From Periweissella fabaria (lineage in GTDB: Bacteria > Bacillota > Bacilli > Lactobacillales > Lactobacillaceae), in the NCBI RefSeq assembly GCF_918814575.1, contig NZ_CAKKNS010000001.1, positions 334,182 through 398,181 of the forward strand: a DNA stretch of 64,000 bases, read 5' to 3'. The notes beneath the pieces are model-generated. The model was not told the DNA's origin. It ran no database searches and was given only the letters and a program-made list of their open reading frames with translations. The position numbers and the translations under genes are program-made. Positions 63,189-64,000 of this stretch are shown here, piece after piece (within the stretch, counting starts at the first letter, position 1; every line of letters begins with the position of its first letter).

Positions 63189-64000
63189 TTAATTGTTAAC
63201 CATCGCTAAAATTTTAGTTATCATCTGGACTGGTCGGCCTTCAACATCAACATCAATTACAAATGTCCCGTTTGAGTACCCAGAACTAACGGGATAGTTA
63301 CTAGGGATAATATCATGGATCAAATGACGACTCGTAACTACCTCCAAAGCAGCCAAGGGATCATTAATGATACATGCTGCTACAATTTCATGTGGTTGTG
63401 CTTTAAGTTCGCGTAAAATCATACTTCCACGACGGGCACGACTAGTAACTGCAATATCGCTGACGGCCATTCGCTTGAAGGCCCCTCGTTGGGTTATAAT
63501 CCCAATTTCATCAGTTGGCTGCACAATTAAGGCACTAGCAATTGTTTCATCATCGCGTAAGTCCATTGCTCGGACCCCTGCGGTACGGGCACCTGTCACA
63601 GATACTTCTGCTAAATCGTATTGAACAGCATATCCAACCGTTGAAAGTAAGCATACTTGGACCCCAGTTGTCGCTGTTGGTACGAAATTAATGGCAACAA
63701 TTTTTGCAGTGGGATCTTTTAATTTCATTGCGACCGCAGCACGCTTGCGATATGTTCGACTAGGTGTTAAATCAACAAATGCCGTCTGCTTAATCCAACC
63801 ATCAGACGTAGTTAAAACAAAATTACCGGCTGTTTCTAGCGAATCAAAAATCATCACTGATAACATCTCTTCATCAGAATCCAAACCATTAATCGTTTGT
63901 GAAACGTGTTCACCGGTATCTTTCCACTTAACATCACTAATTTCATGCACCGGCCGATAAATCAAATTCCCTTTATTCGTAAAAATAAAGACATGTGACA
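63189..64000 (-). CDS. parC: DNA topoisomerase IV subunit A (partial, C-terminal part)
   Basis: The frame is open to the right edge of the window and covers most of the C-terminal DNA-wrapping beta-pinwheel. It shows the ParC/GyrA repeat pattern in HVFIFTNKGNLIYR, FVLTTSDGWIKQT and GIITQRGAFKRM. The gyrase GyrA-box (QRRGGKG) is absent from this part, which favours ParC over GyrA; ParC of lactobacilli has this degenerate blade set. The N-terminal breakage-reunion domain with the catalytic Tyr lies outside the window. The frame runs on upstream of the apparent start codon at 63965. Confidence 0.85.
   Translation of the reverse strand, partial: SHVFIFTNKGNLIYRPVHEISDVKWKDTGEHVSQTINGLDSDEEMLSVMIFDSLETAGNFVLTTSDGWIKQTAFVDLTPSRTYRKRAAVAMKLKDPTAKIVAINFVPTATTGVQVCLLSTVGYAVQYDLAEVSVTGARTAGVRAMDLRDDETIASALIVQPTDEIGIITQRGAFKRMAVSDIAVTSRARRGSMILRELKAQPHEIVAACIINDPLAALEVVTSRHLIHDIIPSNYPVSSGYSNGTFVIDVDVEGRPVQMITKILAMVNN

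Noticed and set aside
63189-64000. gyrA in place of parC
   Set aside because: The C-terminal part lacks the GyrA-box and no gyrB is nearby. ParC fits better, but the diagnostic N-terminus is outside the window.

Overview
The window is a chromosomal segment of a low-GC, Gram-positive lactic acid bacterium (order Lactobacillales). Support for this comes from the SD-rich starts, AT-rich intergenic DNA, CcpA-type cre sites, an FMN riboswitch on ribU, a mevalonate-pathway mvaS, the conserved cvfB-xerD-ribT-scpA-scpB-rluB block, a lac/cel PTS, and arginine deiminase genes. An intact fliD points to a motile or formerly motile lineage, for example a Periweissella/Weissella-like or motile Lactobacillaceae species. 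The species cannot be fixed from this sequence. There are no rRNA, tRNA, IS, phage or CRISPR features that I can see.

Layout. 1-8.4 kb: 3' part of rqcH (minus), a MarR regulator, a DegV lipid-binding protein, mvaS and a heterodimeric ABC exporter. 8.5-11.1 kb: orphan fliD behind a sigma-28-like promoter, a small membrane protein, and an unknown gene with a LexA/DinR box and an apparently leaderless start. 11.2-15.6 kb: mnmA, then a csp-nudix-small membrane protein-mtnN-cysteine desulfurase operon. 15.7-18.1 kb: divergent Rgg regulator and MFS exporter. 18.2-29.5 kb: two tandem, diverged copies of an arginine deiminase cassette (PucR-type regulator on minus; arcA-arcB-arcD-arcC on plus). 29.7-31.9 kb: unknown protein, GNAT, hemolysin III.

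32-36.4 kb: housekeeping cvfB-xerD-ribT-scpA-scpB-rluB. 36.4-38.1 kb: FMN riboswitch, ribU and a membrane protein. 38.2-40.8 kb: Bce-type ABC transporter. 41.1-45.3 kb: isochorismatase-like protein lacking its catalytic Asp, about 1.1 kb of non-coding AT-rich DNA, a cre-controlled cytosine-deaminase-like amidohydrolase and a ClC channel. 45.4-46.3 kb: a decayed operon behind a perfect AdcR/ZitR-type zinc box. 46.4-50.1 kb: cre-controlled cellobiose PTS with phospho-beta-glucosidase. 50.4-52.4 kb: kup. 52.8-56.3 kb: TPP-riboswitch thiamine salvage operon. 56.4-60.3 kb: mqo, then gluconate permease with a cre-controlled SDR. 60.6-64 kb: ppaC, a small zinc-ribbon protein, LysR and the 3' end of parC.

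How it fits together. Several catabolic units (arc copy 1, cel PTS, gluconate, amidohydrolase) carry a perfect match to the cre consensus just downstream of the -10 box, which suggests direct CcpA repression. The most unusual signals are: the arc duplication, in which copy 1 has an in-frame TGA cutting the regulator tail and a Gly-to-Glu change in the ArcD substrate motif; the SOS-box leaderless unknown gene; the sigma-28-like promoter on a lone fliD; and the zinc-box operon in decay. Promoter, operator and terminator calls come from reading the sequence by eye and have not been tested by computation.
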